From contig NZ_RWIV01000001.1 of assembly GCF_003944835.1 (NCBI RefSeq), positions 3,382,530 to 3,446,529 on the forward strand: DNA of 64,000 nucleotides, in the 5' to 3' direction. Under the pieces are notes generated by a model. The model had not been told where the DNA came from. It did not search any database and saw only the letters and a program-made list of their open reading frames with translations. The translations under genes and the position numbers were made by a program. The stretch is from Bacillus sp. HMF5848 (GTDB lineage Bacteria; Bacillota; Bacilli; Bacillales; HMF5848). Below are positions 9,316 through 19,137 of the stretch, piece by piece. The stretch's first letter is position 1. The number at the start of each line of letters is the position of its first letter.

Positions 9316-10887
9316 ATGGAACTTATTAATAATGACTACTTTCAAATAGTTGTTGAGGATGATTCTGTCTATATATATGTTACGAAAGTAGGCTTTCCCC
9401 TCACAAGCTTCAATGATATTCTACAAACCTTCCCTCGGCTATGTGTTACCAATTTTTTGAAACTAAAGCACGCTATTGATTGTGCGGACAATACTGAAAC
9501 ATTAATTGGCCTTTATAAGCCTCTCGTGTCATGTAAAGTATCAAAGGATAAAATGACTGCTCATATCCATGTAAATGCAACAGATGAAGAATTTGCCGCA
9601 TTACAGCAACAAAATCAACTTATACCTGAAATAATGACCGCTATAGAAGACGCCAATATTATTGAAGGTATTCAATTAAAGAAGGAAGACATCATACCTC
9701 GGCAAGATATTTTGATTGCTCAAGGTACTCCTCCAACAAATGGCGAGGATGCTATTGTACGTTACTTTCAACTGTCAGATAGAAAACCTTCTATTAATGA
9801 ATCGGGTGACGCTGATTTTTATCAGATGAATTTTATTGATGAAGTTGAGCAAGGGGATTGGCTAGGTGAAAAGGTTCCTCCGACAGAAGGCTTATCTGGA
9901 ATCACAGTCATCGGGGAGGAACTTCTCCCCAAAAAAGGCAAAGATAAACGTCTGCTATACGATCCAAAATCAGTTGAATTGGTGGAACAAGATAGTAAGA
10001 GTGTACTTTTTGCTAAAATAAATGGTGTTGTATCAAGAATTGGTGGTAAAATATCTGTTGCTAATCACCTTCGTATTGAGGGTGATGTAGGGATGGGAAC
10101 AGGAAATATAGAATTTGATGGCTCTATTACGATTACAGGAACCGTTCAGGAAGGTTTTTCTGTTGTCGCTGGAGTTGATATTTCCATACTATCCGAGCTT
10201 GGTATTCGTAAAGTAGGGAAAATCGAATCACTTCAAGGTGATATATACATAAAAGGCGGCGTCTTTGGCCCATGTGTTATTCAAGCCAAAAAGAATGTGT
10301 ACGTTAAGCATGCCAATGAATGTACAATAACAGCCGAAAAAGATATTAATATTGGGTTTTATTCTGTTGCAAGCACCCTAACAGCGGAAAACGTATTAAC
10401 GCATAAAGGAAAAGGAAGAATTATAGGCGGCAAAATTATGGCAAAAGGCAAGGTGTATGCATCCCAGTTAGGTAATAAAGCGGAAAAAAGAACTATTATT
10501 TATGTGGAAGGTTTTGATCGGAAGCAAATACAAAAGGATTTGCAGCTGCTTTTAACTGAATATAAAACTGCCATTGATAAATATGAAACCATTGCAAGAC
10601 ATCTTGAGATATATGAAAGCTTCGCCCATAACTTAAATGACAGTCAGCAAGAACAATATAATCAGTTAAAGCAAGCGTTTGATTGTCAATATAAGGAGAT
10701 TTCGAAACTAGAAGACTACCGTCTACATTTACAAAACTTACTACAAATAAAAGGTGAAGGGGAAATTACAATAGATAAACAGGCGTTCCCCGAAACTATT
10801 ATTGAAATAAGAAACATGAGTAAACGTATTAATAATTTAACACGAGGAACTTTCTACGCTCTTGGAAAAGAGTTGAAGTTTGAATAG
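9316..10887 (+). CDS. FapA/DUF342-family polymer-like beta-helix protein
   Basis: 523 residues, no signal peptide or membrane segment. The N-terminal 170 residues are a mixed domain. Residues about 175-400 carry the FapA (DUF342) region: a run of short beta-solenoid turns such as GNIEFDGSITITGTVQEG and LQGDIYIKGGVFGP. The C-terminal 120 residues are a long helical, coiled-coil-like segment. AAGGAGTGACAG precedes ATG. FapA proteins are widespread but poorly understood; the Vibrio member takes part in glucose-linked signalling. Here the gene leads a three-gene operon with a GAF protein (9 bp gap) and a PilZ protein, which hints at a second-messenger or surface role (inference). Confidence 0.85.
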   Translation: MELINNDYFQIVVEDDSVYIYVTKVGFPLTSFNDILQTFPRLCVTNFLKLKHAIDCADNTETLIGLYKPLVSCKVSKDKMTAHIHVNATDEEFAALQQQNQLIPEIMTAIEDANIIEGIQLKKEDIIPRQDILIAQGTPPTNGEDAIVRYFQLSDRKPSINESGDADFYQMNFIDEVEQGDWLGEKVPPTEGLSGITVIGEELLPKKGKDKRLLYDPKSVELVEQDSKSVLFAKINGVVSRIGGKISVANHLRIEGDVGMGTGNIEFDGSITITGTVQEGFSVVAGVDISILSELGIRKVGKIESLQGDIYIKGGVFGPCVIQAKKNVYVKHANECTITAEKDINIGFYSVASTLTAENVLTHKGKGRIIGGKIMAKGKVYASQLGNKAEKRTIIYVEGFDRKQIQKDLQLLLTEYKTAIDKYETIARHLEIYESFAHNLNDSQQEQYNQLKQAFDCQYKEISKLEDYRLHLQNLLQIKGEGEITIDKQAFPETIIEIRNMSKRINNLTRGTFYALGKELKFE

Positions 10888-10896
10888 GAGGCTACT

Positions 10897-12423
10897 ATGA
10901 GCTTCGAGAAATCGTATAGATACGAAATACTACTTCAAGCCATTGAAATTTTTACACAACGGTATGATAAAGATACACTACTAAAGTTTTCTTTCGAATT
11001 TGCCAACGAACTTCTCACATTGCACAAGGCTGCATTGTTTGAAAAAGAAGGCTCTCAATACTACTTAGTTCATAATCGTCTGTATAATTACGAGTCTTAC
11101 GAGGTTCAGTCTTCTCAGGCTCTAGATAAGCTTCCCTTATATTATGGAAGAGTGTTATCTCCAAACCAACTATTAAAATATTTCCCTATGAATTTTATTG
11201 AAGATTTTTCTGCAGCGTATGTTATACCTCTTATCAATGATACAGATATGATTGGATTCATTGTTACAAATGGTAAGTCTGTTGGTGAAATGAGCGCTGA
11301 TGATAACCTGCTAATTGATATTTTAATGAGACTTGTCAACTCATCTATAGAAAACAATCAACGTTTTTTAGATTATCAAACACTACATCACCAATTAGAT
11401 CAAAAGATTTATAATCTATTTGTATTAAATCAAAGTATAAAAGCTCTTTTATCCGAGCTTAATCCACGCGAGCTATATAAAATTGCAACGGAAGTTTTTA
11501 GCGAAATTTCCGGTAGTTTTATTACTAGCTTTGGGTTATATAGTGATACAATTAATACAATTCAAGTAAAAGGCTACAGAAATGTGTTTTCCTTTGAAAA
11601 AAAATATTTCCAATTACAGCTTAAAGAAACCTTTTTGTTACCGAATAAAATATACCTTCACATAGAAGATGACAAAGAAGAGCTTATGCAAATCTTTGAG
11701 GATATTACATTACTATCTGAGCTTGAAACAGAGTATGTTATTTTTATTCAAAAGAATAACCTTATAGGTGTTGTCACGTTAAGCAAATCACATCAAGGAA
11801 ACAATTATGACTCAGGACTTTTTGAATTGATTGAAACACTTGCCTCATCTACATATATTGCCCTTAACAACGCCTTTTCCTTTGAAAAGATAGAAAAACA
11901 AAAAATAGAAGCAGAAGCGAAATTTCACGTTTTACAGACGTATAATCGTTTAATTAGAAATATTAACTCTTGCAGAACGCTAGATGAGCTGTTTACTTTG
12001 GCATTACATACACTCGCCCTTGGCTTTGGTGTTGAGAAAGCGTTTTTTATTCTTCAGCAGGATGAAACATACTTAATGAAAAAAAACATAGGATTTGAAG
12101 CTTCACAACATCAAGTGCATTTGAACGAAGCCGTGACACAGAATATTGACGATGAAATTTTTTACGATTATTTCAGTGAAAATCTATCTTCTTATTTTAA
12201 TGATGACCATTTCATTTCATCTCTCGGAGATACAAACAGTATCATTTTCGCGCCAATTCAAATAAAAAACTACTATGAAAGGGAAGATGAGGAAAGTAAT
12301 CCATATGGCTATTTAGTCGTGACAAAAACGAAAAGCATCATAAAGCAAGAGGACCTTTTACTAATCGATACAATTACTAGAAACATTACTCCCTTAATAT
12401 TCCACTTAGAAAACAAGCTATAA
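10897..12423 (+). CDS. Cytoplasmic protein with three tandem GAF-like domains
   Basis: 508 residues without membrane segments. Three GAF-like units can be traced by the repeated pattern ..VIPLIN..MIGFIV.. (about 15-155), ..YVIFIQKNNLIGVVTLSK.. (about 170-330) and ..IIFAPIQIK...YGYLVVTK.. (about 350-508), joined by helices. No kinase, GGDEF, phosphatase or DNA-binding output domain is present, so it would have to act through a partner. It lies between the FapA-type gene (9 bp before) and the PilZ gene (30 bp after). The GAF ligand is unknown. Confidence 0.75.
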   Translation: MSFEKSYRYEILLQAIEIFTQRYDKDTLLKFSFEFANELLTLHKAALFEKEGSQYYLVHNRLYNYESYEVQSSQALDKLPLYYGRVLSPNQLLKYFPMNFIEDFSAAYVIPLINDTDMIGFIVTNGKSVGEMSADDNLLIDILMRLVNSSIENNQRFLDYQTLHHQLDQKIYNLFVLNQSIKALLSELNPRELYKIATEVFSEISGSFITSFGLYSDTINTIQVKGYRNVFSFEKKYFQLQLKETFLLPNKIYLHIEDDKEELMQIFEDITLLSELETEYVIFIQKNNLIGVVTLSKSHQGNNYDSGLFELIETLASSTYIALNNAFSFEKIEKQKIEAEAKFHVLQTYNRLIRNINSCRTLDELFTLALHTLALGFGVEKAFFILQQDETYLMKKNIGFEASQHQVHLNEAVTQNIDDEIFYDYFSENLSSYFNDDHFISSLGDTNSIIFAPIQIKNYYEREDEESNPYGYLVVTKTKSIIKQEDLLLIDTITRNITPLIFHLENKL

Positions 12424-12453
12424 CTTTCAAATTTTATGCCATAAGGAGATACA

Positions 12454-13002
12454 ATGGAACGGATAGCATTGGTGACGCAAAATAAAAAAGTGATAGAAGC
12501 CGCGTTAAATTATGTGGAATGTGAATTGATGAATGTTGTTGTTAAAGATGTGGATAGTCTTAATGTTGGAGATCAAGTATATTGCCTTTATCAAAAAAAG
12601 CAATTCACGGCACATATTATTAAGCGGGTAAATTACAATTTGTATTTATATTTATCTTTACAAGAGTCGAACTTTCCGACAGAACGGCGTAGATTTATTC
12701 GTTATCACTGCTCCATCCTTGATGCCGCTTTATTTCATAATCAGCAACAAGCAGCATCGATTCATGTTGTAGATATAAGTGTGAATGGGTTCGGCTTTAC
12801 TACAGATAAAAAGCTAGACGAGAAACTAGAATACTCTATTCGTCTAAAAACTGAAGATACAAAGCAAATTACAGCCACTATTGTTACACGAAATACAGTA
12901 GATCATTATCGATATGGTACAGAAATTAGGTATATTGATGAAGAAAACTTGTTTCATTTAAGAAGGTTCATTTTGCAGCAACAGCTACTTAGGCAAGAGT
13001 AA
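12454..13002 (+). CDS. PilZ-domain cyclic di-GMP receptor protein
   Basis: 182 residues. An N-terminal YcgR-like beta domain (about 1-78) is followed by a PilZ domain (about 79-180). Both cyclic di-GMP binding motifs are present: the RxxxR motif in ERRRFIRY and DxSxxG in DISVNGFGF. A ribosome site ATAAGGAG precedes ATG. The build is that of YpfA/YcgR-type c-di-GMP receptors, which act on flagella or on polymer machinery. Being last in the FapA-GAF-PilZ operon and in a window with two GGDEF-EAL proteins, it probably makes that operon's function c-di-GMP dependent. Confidence 0.9.
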   Translation: MERIALVTQNKKVIEAALNYVECELMNVVVKDVDSLNVGDQVYCLYQKKQFTAHIIKRVNYNLYLYLSLQESNFPTERRRFIRYHCSILDAALFHNQQQAASIHVVDISVNGFGFTTDKKLDEKLEYSIRLKTEDTKQITATIVTRNTVDHYRYGTEIRYIDEENLFHLRRFILQQQLLRQE

Positions 13003-13017
13003 ATTATAACGTATTTA

Positions 13018-13055
13018 AGCCCAGCTCTTATATTGAAGAGCTGGGCTGTTTTTTT
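13018..13055 (+). terminator. Strong intrinsic terminator after the PilZ gene
   Basis: AGCCCAGCTCTT (13018-13029) pairs perfectly with AAGAGCTGGGCT (13036-13047), followed by a run of seven T. It closes the FapA-GAF-PilZ operon. Confidence 0.95.
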
Positions 13056-13130
13056 CTTGGTCTTGCCTATGGGAGTTATATCCTCCACAATTGAAGCCGG
13101 GTTGTTTTTTTCGGTGTTTAACTTAATCGC

Positions 13131-14006
13131 TCACGGATTACAAACATCACAAAACATCGGATCGGCGTATTCTTTTCCTTTCGGATACAACTTTTCCTCA
13201 GAGTGACCACATTTTTTACAATCATAAATGTGAGACAAAATGTTTTTTGTCGGCAATCCACATTCAATACAAACTAGCCCTGGCTTTCTTGTGACTATGT
13301 CATAACCAGGGAACGAGCAGTTCGGGCATATTGAATATATTTTTTCAATGAGCTTTTCTGTTGCAGTTTTAATACCTTCCATCCTAGTAGGATTAAACAT
13401 CGCTCTCATATCCGTCTCAATAAAAATAACTCTATGGTTTGATTTTTTTAGCATATACCTTATGGCTTCCTCTAATGTTTCCTTAGAGTTTATTCCTTTC
13501 ACCATCTCATCTTCGTTTATCGTTTCTTTATCTGTTCTTACAACAACGGCGTGGTTAGGAAATCCTACTTTTTGACAAAATGAGAATGCTTCCTGTATGT
13601 TCATTATTTCCTGTTGCAAATAATTAGTTTGTGTTGAATTATGCTCTGCCCAAACTTCAAATCCATGTAATGTATCAAGCATATAAACAACCTCACGATT
13701 TAAAGGAGCAAAGGGCATATATGGATGTGGTCCAAAGCTTCCCTCACTAGCTATTGCTAATTTTTCGCCAGTTACTATAAGAGCTTGTCCTGCCTTTAGC
13801 TTCGCTGCTTCTAGTTGTGTTCCAATCCGTTGAATATCACGAGTAAACGTTCCAAATTGGTCTGTATTAAAGCCTTTCGGAACAATAATCTTAACCCCTA
13901 ACTTTTCTTCGAGTACAGGAGACATAACATTTTCCTTTTTATGCATAGATGCTAACACACACATACGCTCTTTGAATAAAGAATAGACGTAATCTTTACT
14001 CTTCAT
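13131..14006 (-). CDS. DUF6671-like zinc-ribbon protein of unknown function
   Basis: 291 residues, soluble. The middle part contains GSFGPHPYMPFAPLNREVVY, which I associate with the DUF6671 family. The C-terminal 75 residues carry two CxxC pairs of a zinc ribbon (CPNC, CIEC) and two more (CKKC, CDVC), giving eight cysteines for two metal sites. AGAGGTG lies 5 bases before ATG. It stands alone, convergent to the PilZ operon, with a 576-bp gap upstream. No function is known for the family. Confidence 0.8.
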   Translation of the reverse strand: MKSKDYVYSLFKERMCVLASMHKKENVMSPVLEEKLGVKIIVPKGFNTDQFGTFTRDIQRIGTQLEAAKLKAGQALIVTGEKLAIASEGSFGPHPYMPFAPLNREVVYMLDTLHGFEVWAEHNSTQTNYLQQEIMNIQEAFSFCQKVGFPNHAVVVRTDKETINEDEMVKGINSKETLEEAIRYMLKKSNHRVIFIETDMRAMFNPTRMEGIKTATEKLIEKIYSICPNCSFPGYDIVTRKPGLVCIECGLPTKNILSHIYDCKKCGHSEEKLYPKGKEYADPMFCDVCNP

Positions 14007-14531
14007 TTTTACACCTCTGATTTAAATACGATTTCATAATATAAGATGATTATACTTAATTAAATACACGTAGTAATTATCAACTTAAATTAATATTACC
14101 TGTAATGAATGGGTTAATTATTAATGAACAAGAAAATAATATAATTTAGGAGAATTACTGAACAGGTTAAATTGATTTTGCTAATTACATCCGCATGTAC
14201 CAGTCTAACCATTGCTACATCCATACCCCCAATGTAAATGTAACATTTAATCTTGAAAAGCAAAAATAACTATAACAGAATTCTTTTTATCTTGTGACTG
14301 GATTATGTTAGCTAATGTAAAAATGTATACCATGCACAGATTCACAAACTCAAGATATTGAATGCCTCATTTTATCAGTCACAAATTTTATCATTTATCA
14401 TATATTAATAGGTTATATTTTAATCGATGATTCAACTAATGCTACTAATCTTTACAAAAGTGAACTGTTTTTTTAAGTTACTCTTCTCATTTAACATAGT
14501 AATATCACTGTAAAAAATATTTCGAAGTAAC
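14007..14531. other. Non-coding AT-rich gap
   Basis: About 525 bp between the zinc-ribbon gene and the terminator of the exopolysaccharide transferase gene. It should hold the promoter of the 14006 gene, but I see no convincing -35/-10 pair, no open frame longer than about 15 codons with a ribosome site, and no riboswitch-like fold. Confidence 0.5.
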
Positions 14532-14578
14532 AAAATGAACACGCTCAGACAATATGACTGATTGAACGTGTTCATTTT
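14532..14578. terminator. Terminator downstream of the sugar transferase gene
   Basis: AAAATGAACACG (14532-14543) and CGTGTTCATTTT (14567-14578) are perfect 12-bp arms; an inner TCAG...CTGA pair extends the stem. Read on the minus strand it ends in TTTTG and lies just past the 14583 stop. Confidence 0.8.
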
Positions 14579-14582
14579 CAAT

Positions 14583-15845
14583 TTAACTCGATTTTTGTTT
14601 GTTAAAGATTACAATACATGTCATGAGGAGAATTTTTATATCTTGAATCAATGTATAATTTTGAATATACATTAAGTCATACCTTAATTTATCCTCTGCT
14701 GAGGTATGATAAGTACCTTTTACTTGTGCATATCCTGTTATACCTGGTTTTACATTCATTCTTAGTTTGTATTCCGGATGATTAGTTGCAAACTGTTTAA
14801 CAAAAAAAGCTCTTTCCGGTCTAGGTCCTACTAAGCTCATATCACCTTTTAGTACATTTATAAGCTGAGGTAGCTCATCCATACGAGTTGCTCTTATAAA
14901 CCTACCTAATTTGGTTAGTCTAGGATCATCTTTGCTTGATAAAGTAGGCCCTGAACATTTTTCAGCATCTTGTACCATACTTCTAAATTTATAAATAAAA
15001 AATGGTTTTTCACTCTTTCCGAGTCGTTCTTGAATATAAATAGCAGGTCCTTTTGAAGTTATGGGAATCAATATTAAGAGGGTAATAAAAAGTGGACTTG
15101 TTATAATTAAAAGGATTGAAGAAACTACAAAATCAAATGTATATTTTATAAGATTTTTCATTAATGGTATTTCCAGCTTTTTTATTGACAGAGTTAATGT
15201 GTCTTCAACACTTCTAACATTAGTACCATGAAGAACAAGCTCGTAAAAATCAGGGATCAACTCTATGTTAATATTATGTTGTATTCCTATCTTAATTAAT
15301 TGTTTCTTTTCTTCTACCTGTAAATGCGGCGTAACAATCCATCTCTTTATGTTGAGAGCATCTTCAAACGTATTTTGGCTAGTTACATTCCACTCATAGA
15401 CTTTACATTCTTTCGAAAGTCCCGCTTTGACTCTTTCAATTTCAACTTGATTATCTCCTATTATCACGACCTTTTTCCTTATAGATTCTTTATAAGTAAT
15501 AGGTAATCTAAAGGCAGTTACTAAGAAACTTATCTGCCCTATTGCTAAACTACTTATAAAAGCTGATTTCCATTCAATAGGGCTTTCAATTAGACAAACA
15601 TACACATGACTAATAATAGGAAAACTAATTAATATGAGAAGTTGAACGGCTGCTCGCAGTTGCTCTTTATATGTTAATAATAAGATTAGTGTAGAAAGGT
15701 GTACGATCGTTAATCCTAATATGATTTGCCAAAGATCATACTGACTTATCAATACATAAATGAAGGCATAGCACATAATGGCTAAACACAAAGAAGCTGT
15801 ATAGATCCGCGGTTTACCATGTGAGCCTAGCTGACCTCTCCACAC
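14583..15845 (-). CDS. Exopolysaccharide priming sugar-phosphate transferase (WbaP/EpsL type)
   Basis: About 420 residues. The first 130 form four to five membrane segments, then a CoA-binding-like domain, a further membrane helix near 240, and the bacterial sugar transferase domain. The signature FRSMVQDAEKCSGPTLSSKD is followed by RMDELPQLINVLKGDMSLVG and PRPERAFF. It should move a sugar phosphate from a UDP-sugar to undecaprenyl phosphate, the first step of repeat-unit assembly. A GTG start at 15845 is preferred because GGAGG lies 7 bases before it; an upstream TTG at 15860 overlaps that site. It is 24 bp after the epimerase gene, in the same operon. Confidence 0.92.
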   Translation of the reverse strand: MWRGQLGSHGKPRIYTASLCLAIMCYAFIYVLISQYDLWQIILGLTIVHLSTLILLLTYKEQLRAAVQLLILISFPIISHVYVCLIESPIEWKSAFISSLAIGQISFLVTAFRLPITYKESIRKKVVIIGDNQVEIERVKAGLSKECKVYEWNVTSQNTFEDALNIKRWIVTPHLQVEEKKQLIKIGIQHNINIELIPDFYELVLHGTNVRSVEDTLTLSIKKLEIPLMKNLIKYTFDFVVSSILLIITSPLFITLLILIPITSKGPAIYIQERLGKSEKPFFIYKFRSMVQDAEKCSGPTLSSKDDPRLTKLGRFIRATRMDELPQLINVLKGDMSLVGPRPERAFFVKQFATNHPEYKLRMNVKPGITGYAQVKGTYHTSAEDKLRYDLMYIQNYTLIQDIKILLMTCIVIFNKQKSS

Positions 15846-15869
15846 CTCATCACCTCCCAAGCTATTCCA

Positions 15870-16790
15870 TTATGTTTTTGTTGAGTTGTAGGTGGACAAG
15901 GTAGCTTTTATTCCTGTTTGAAGATTGTACGACGGTGACCATTGTAAATAGTGGTTCGCAAGTTCATTTGACAACCTACTGTCTCTGATTTCACCAGGTC
16001 GACCTTTTACATAAATGGGGTGAATTTTAACGTCTAATCTACTTTTTAGTTCTGTTAACAATTCATTTAATGATGTAGAGGTGTTGGTGCTTATATTAGC
16101 TGTTATGTCATCTCCTTTCATTACTGCACATACATTTGCTTTAGCAACATCCTCTATGTAGATAAAATCCCTTTTTTGCTCCCCGTCCCCAAATATTATC
16201 GGAGACTCACCTTTTAGTAGTTGGTTAATAAAAATAGATATAACTCCTCCTTCTCCGGAACTGTGATGAAGCTTTCCATACACATTTGCATAACGAAGTA
16301 TTGCATAGGACATGCCGTGTACATGCGCATAATATTTAATATAATATTCTGGAGTTAATTTCGAAATACCATAAGGTGAAACCGGATTTAGAGGATGGTC
16401 TTCGTCAATAATTGAAGACGTAGGCCTTCCGTAAACTGCTGCTGAGGAAGAATAAACTACTTTTCTAACTTTATATTTACGACAGTTTTCTAACACATTA
16501 ATCGTACCGATTATATTGTCAGTTGCATCATCAATTGGGTTATGAATAGAATGTTGTACGTCAATTTGGGCAGCTAAATGAATAACAGCCTCAGGCTTTT
16601 CTTTTTCAAAAACATCCTCAAGTGCTGGATCCTCAATGTTTACCGTATAAAAGGAACTTGCTTTTAACCTCTCATCATCTATCGAGCAGTTCGCTTTATC
16701 CACTACACTAACTTGATATCCTTGCTCCAATAATTGTTTAACGGTATATGTTCCGATAAATCCTGCACCACCGGTTACTAAAACCTTCAT
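15870..16790 (-). CDS. NAD-dependent sugar-nucleotide epimerase (GalE-like SDR)
   Basis: 306 residues. The Rossmann motif GGAGFIG is near the start, the catalytic Ser in SSAAVYG, and the YxxxK pair in YGISK near 145, so the active site is complete. ATG at 16790 is chosen because AAGGGGGTG lies 8 bases upstream; the GTG nine bases earlier overlaps that site. It probably makes UDP-Gal or UDP-GalNAc (or the uronic equivalent) for the polymer built by this locus. A second, clearly related epimerase leads the Pel operon (40382-41302). It is divergent from the Wzz/kinase gene. Confidence 0.88.
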   Translation of the reverse strand: MKVLVTGGAGFIGTYTVKQLLEQGYQVSVVDKANCSIDDERLKASSFYTVNIEDPALEDVFEKEKPEAVIHLAAQIDVQHSIHNPIDDATDNIIGTINVLENCRKYKVRKVVYSSSAAVYGRPTSSIIDEDHPLNPVSPYGISKLTPEYYIKYYAHVHGMSYAILRYANVYGKLHHSSGEGGVISIFINQLLKGESPIIFGDGEQKRDFIYIEDVAKANVCAVMKGDDITANISTNTSTSLNELLTELKSRLDVKIHPIYVKGRPGEIRDSRLSNELANHYLQWSPSYNLQTGIKATLSTYNSTKT

Positions 16791-16940
16791 CACAGTCACC
16801 CCCTTATTTTATTTAAATGTATGCAGGAGATTTGTCCTATTTTCCTTTTTTTTAAAATTTTCTGAATTCAAACATTCTCATACATTATGAGTCATAAAAT
16901 ATAATAATTAGGTATTATATTTTGCAAAGGAGTCTTATTG

Positions 16941-18320
16941 ATGATTTTAGATATTAGACAAATGTTTCAGGTCATAATCCGCAATTGGTGGGTCTTTATC
17001 CTAATAACAACAACATTTGTTTTTACTAGTGCTGTAATTAGTTATTATGTCGTTCCACCACTTTATGAAGCAAAAAGTGATATTTTAGTCACATCGAACG
17101 ACATAGGTAAAGTGAATGATGTATCCCCAGGTGATATTGATTCAAATTTAAAACTTATTCAAACATATCGAGTCATAATTAAAAGTCCCATCATATTAGA
17201 ACCTGTGATAGAAAATCTTAATTTAGATATAGATGTGGATGCTATGTTAAAACAAATAAAGATTGAGAGTGCAGAGAATTCTCAAGTATTTTCGATTATA
17301 GTGAGGAACCGAAGTCAAGAGCAAGCTGTAAGTCTAGTTAACGAAGTCTCTACTGTCTTCCAAAAAGAGGTACAGAGATTAATGGAGTTAAATAATATTC
17401 ATATCTTAACTCCAGCAAAATTTAATAATCAAGTTAAACCAGTCCAACCTAAACCTGTTTTATATATGACTGTCAGTTTTTTCTTAGGTATGTTTTTTTC
17501 AATAGGAGTAGTTTTTCTAAGAGAAGTCTTAGACACCACCTTAAAATCAGAAGAAAAAGTTAGAAATATATTCCATGTGCCTGTACTAGGTACAGTTCCC
17601 TCTATACAAATGAAGCACAGGAATGTTACTCAGGACCCTGGAATTAGTACATTTTCCACGCTAGATTACAAAAACAAATTACTAAATACATACAATAAAG
17701 GTCTTTACGATAGTTACTATCAAAATATTTGCGCTAGCCTAAAGTTCATTCCTACATTTAAGAATAAGCAGTTACTTTTGGTCACAAGTCCTAACCCTTC
17801 AGAAGGAAAATCACTAACAAGTGCAAACCTAGCGATATCTTTGGCCCAAAGTGGTAAAAAAACTGTTTATGTAGATATGGACTTAAGAAAACCTTCAGGA
17901 CACTATCTTTTTCAATTATCAAATCAGCGTGGGGTTACAAGCTATCTTGATGGTGACATGTTATTGAATGATATTATCCAACCCAGTCCTACACGTAATT
18001 TATCCGTAATTTCAGCCGGTCCTGTTCCACCGAATCCATTAGACCTATTAAATTCTGAACAGTTGCAAACCTTTTTTCATGAATTAAAAGAACGTTTTAC
18101 CATGATTATTATTGATAGTCCCCCTCTCTTTGTTGCTGACACCATTTATACAGTTGCACTCGCAGATGGCTGTATTCTTGTAATAAATGCAAAATCCACT
18201 AAGCTACAAGCTGTGCGAACATCGCTAGATAAATTCGAAGAAATAGAAGCAAATTTACTTGGTGTTGTTCTAAACAATAAAAAAATGAAAAATAATCAAG
18301 AATCATCCTATTATTATTAA
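16941..18320 (+). CDS. Chain-length regulator fused to a tyrosine autokinase (Wzz-CpsD fusion)
   Basis: 459 residues from ATG 8 bases after AAAGGAG. Residues 1-60 hold the first membrane helix and start of a Wzz domain, and a second membrane helix is near 175-195. From about 250 there is a BY-kinase with Walker A (PNPSEGKS), Walker A' (YVDMDLRKP) and Walker B (MIIIDSPP). The last residues NQESSYYY are a tyrosine cluster for autophosphorylation. In most Firmicutes the adaptor (TkmA/CpsC) and kinase (PtkA/CpsD) are separate proteins; here they are one compact chain with a short periplasm-equivalent loop. It should set polymer length and is opposed by the phosphatase encoded 18 bp downstream. 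Confidence 0.92.
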   Translation: MILDIRQMFQVIIRNWWVFILITTTFVFTSAVISYYVVPPLYEAKSDILVTSNDIGKVNDVSPGDIDSNLKLIQTYRVIIKSPIILEPVIENLNLDIDVDAMLKQIKIESAENSQVFSIIVRNRSQEQAVSLVNEVSTVFQKEVQRLMELNNIHILTPAKFNNQVKPVQPKPVLYMTVSFFLGMFFSIGVVFLREVLDTTLKSEEKVRNIFHVPVLGTVPSIQMKHRNVTQDPGISTFSTLDYKNKLLNTYNKGLYDSYYQNICASLKFIPTFKNKQLLLVTSPNPSEGKSLTSANLAISLAQSGKKTVYVDMDLRKPSGHYLFQLSNQRGVTSYLDGDMLLNDIIQPSPTRNLSVISAGPVPPNPLDLLNSEQLQTFFHELKERFTMIIIDSPPLFVADTIYTVALADGCILVINAKSTKLQAVRTSLDKFEEIEANLLGVVLNNKKMKNNQESSYYY

Positions 18321-18338
18321 ACGATAGAGGTGCATGAA

Positions 18339-19109
18339 ATGAGAATTGTTGATATTCATAATCACATTCTATGGGATTTAGATGATGGTCCTAGTCATTA
18401 TGAGCAAGCATTGCTTATGGCCAATCAGGCTACTACGATGGGAATTTCAAATGTCATTGCCACTCCACATTTTAAAAAGGGACTTATAGAACCGAGTGTA
18501 ACTATAATTAGAGATAGAGTTAACCAGTTTAACAACAGGCTTGAACAAGATGCTGTTTCACTACAATTGCATACAGGCATGGAAGTACTTTTATATCCAG
18601 AATTACTCGATGATTTAAAAAGAGATGAGTCGATTTTAACACTAAATGAGACTGGTAAATATGTATTAATTGAACTCCCCCCCCACCTTATTCCTAGTTA
18701 TACCGAACAACTTTTTTATGAAATGCAAATACAAGGATTTGTACCAATCCTTTCACACCCTGAACGAAATAAAGACATACAGCGCCATCCTGAAAAACTA
18801 TATAATCTCGTGCAACGAGGCGCCTTAGTTCAAATTTCTGCTAGTAATCTACTAACTAAAAAATCATTACGTTTAGCTAAATGTACACAATTACTCTTAA
18901 AAAGCAACTTAGTACACCTTATAGCTTCTGATGCTCATAATACGGAACGTCGTGGGTTTACATTACCAATGGTCTATAAGTTAGTTGAAAAAAAATATGG
19001 CCCTCTTATTGCATCCTATTTTAAAACCAATGCAGAAAAAGTACTGCTTGGAGACGAAATCGTTATCCATCAACCTCTTCCATTAAGCCGTGCATTAAAA
19101 AGAGCATAA
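18339..19109 (+). CDS. Tyrosine-protein phosphatase, PHP type (CpsB/YwqE)
   Basis: 256 residues. PHP-domain metal motifs are present: DIHNHILWDLDDG at the start (HxH), TPHF, a mid-protein HPERN, and SDAHN near 212. It removes phosphate from the tyrosine tail of the CpsD-type kinase. ATG at 18339 is chosen since AGAGGTG lies 6 bases before it; the GTG at 18330 overlaps that site. It follows the kinase gene, and a two-way terminator lies beyond. Confidence 0.93.
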   Translation: MRIVDIHNHILWDLDDGPSHYEQALLMANQATTMGISNVIATPHFKKGLIEPSVTIIRDRVNQFNNRLEQDAVSLQLHTGMEVLLYPELLDDLKRDESILTLNETGKYVLIELPPHLIPSYTEQLFYEMQIQGFVPILSHPERNKDIQRHPEKLYNLVQRGALVQISASNLLTKKSLRLAKCTQLLLKSNLVHLIASDAHNTERRGFTLPMVYKLVEKKYGPLIASYFKTNAEKVLLGDEIVIHQPLPLSRALKRA

Positions 19110-19137
19110 AGGTTTGTACTAATATCACCTAAATTAA

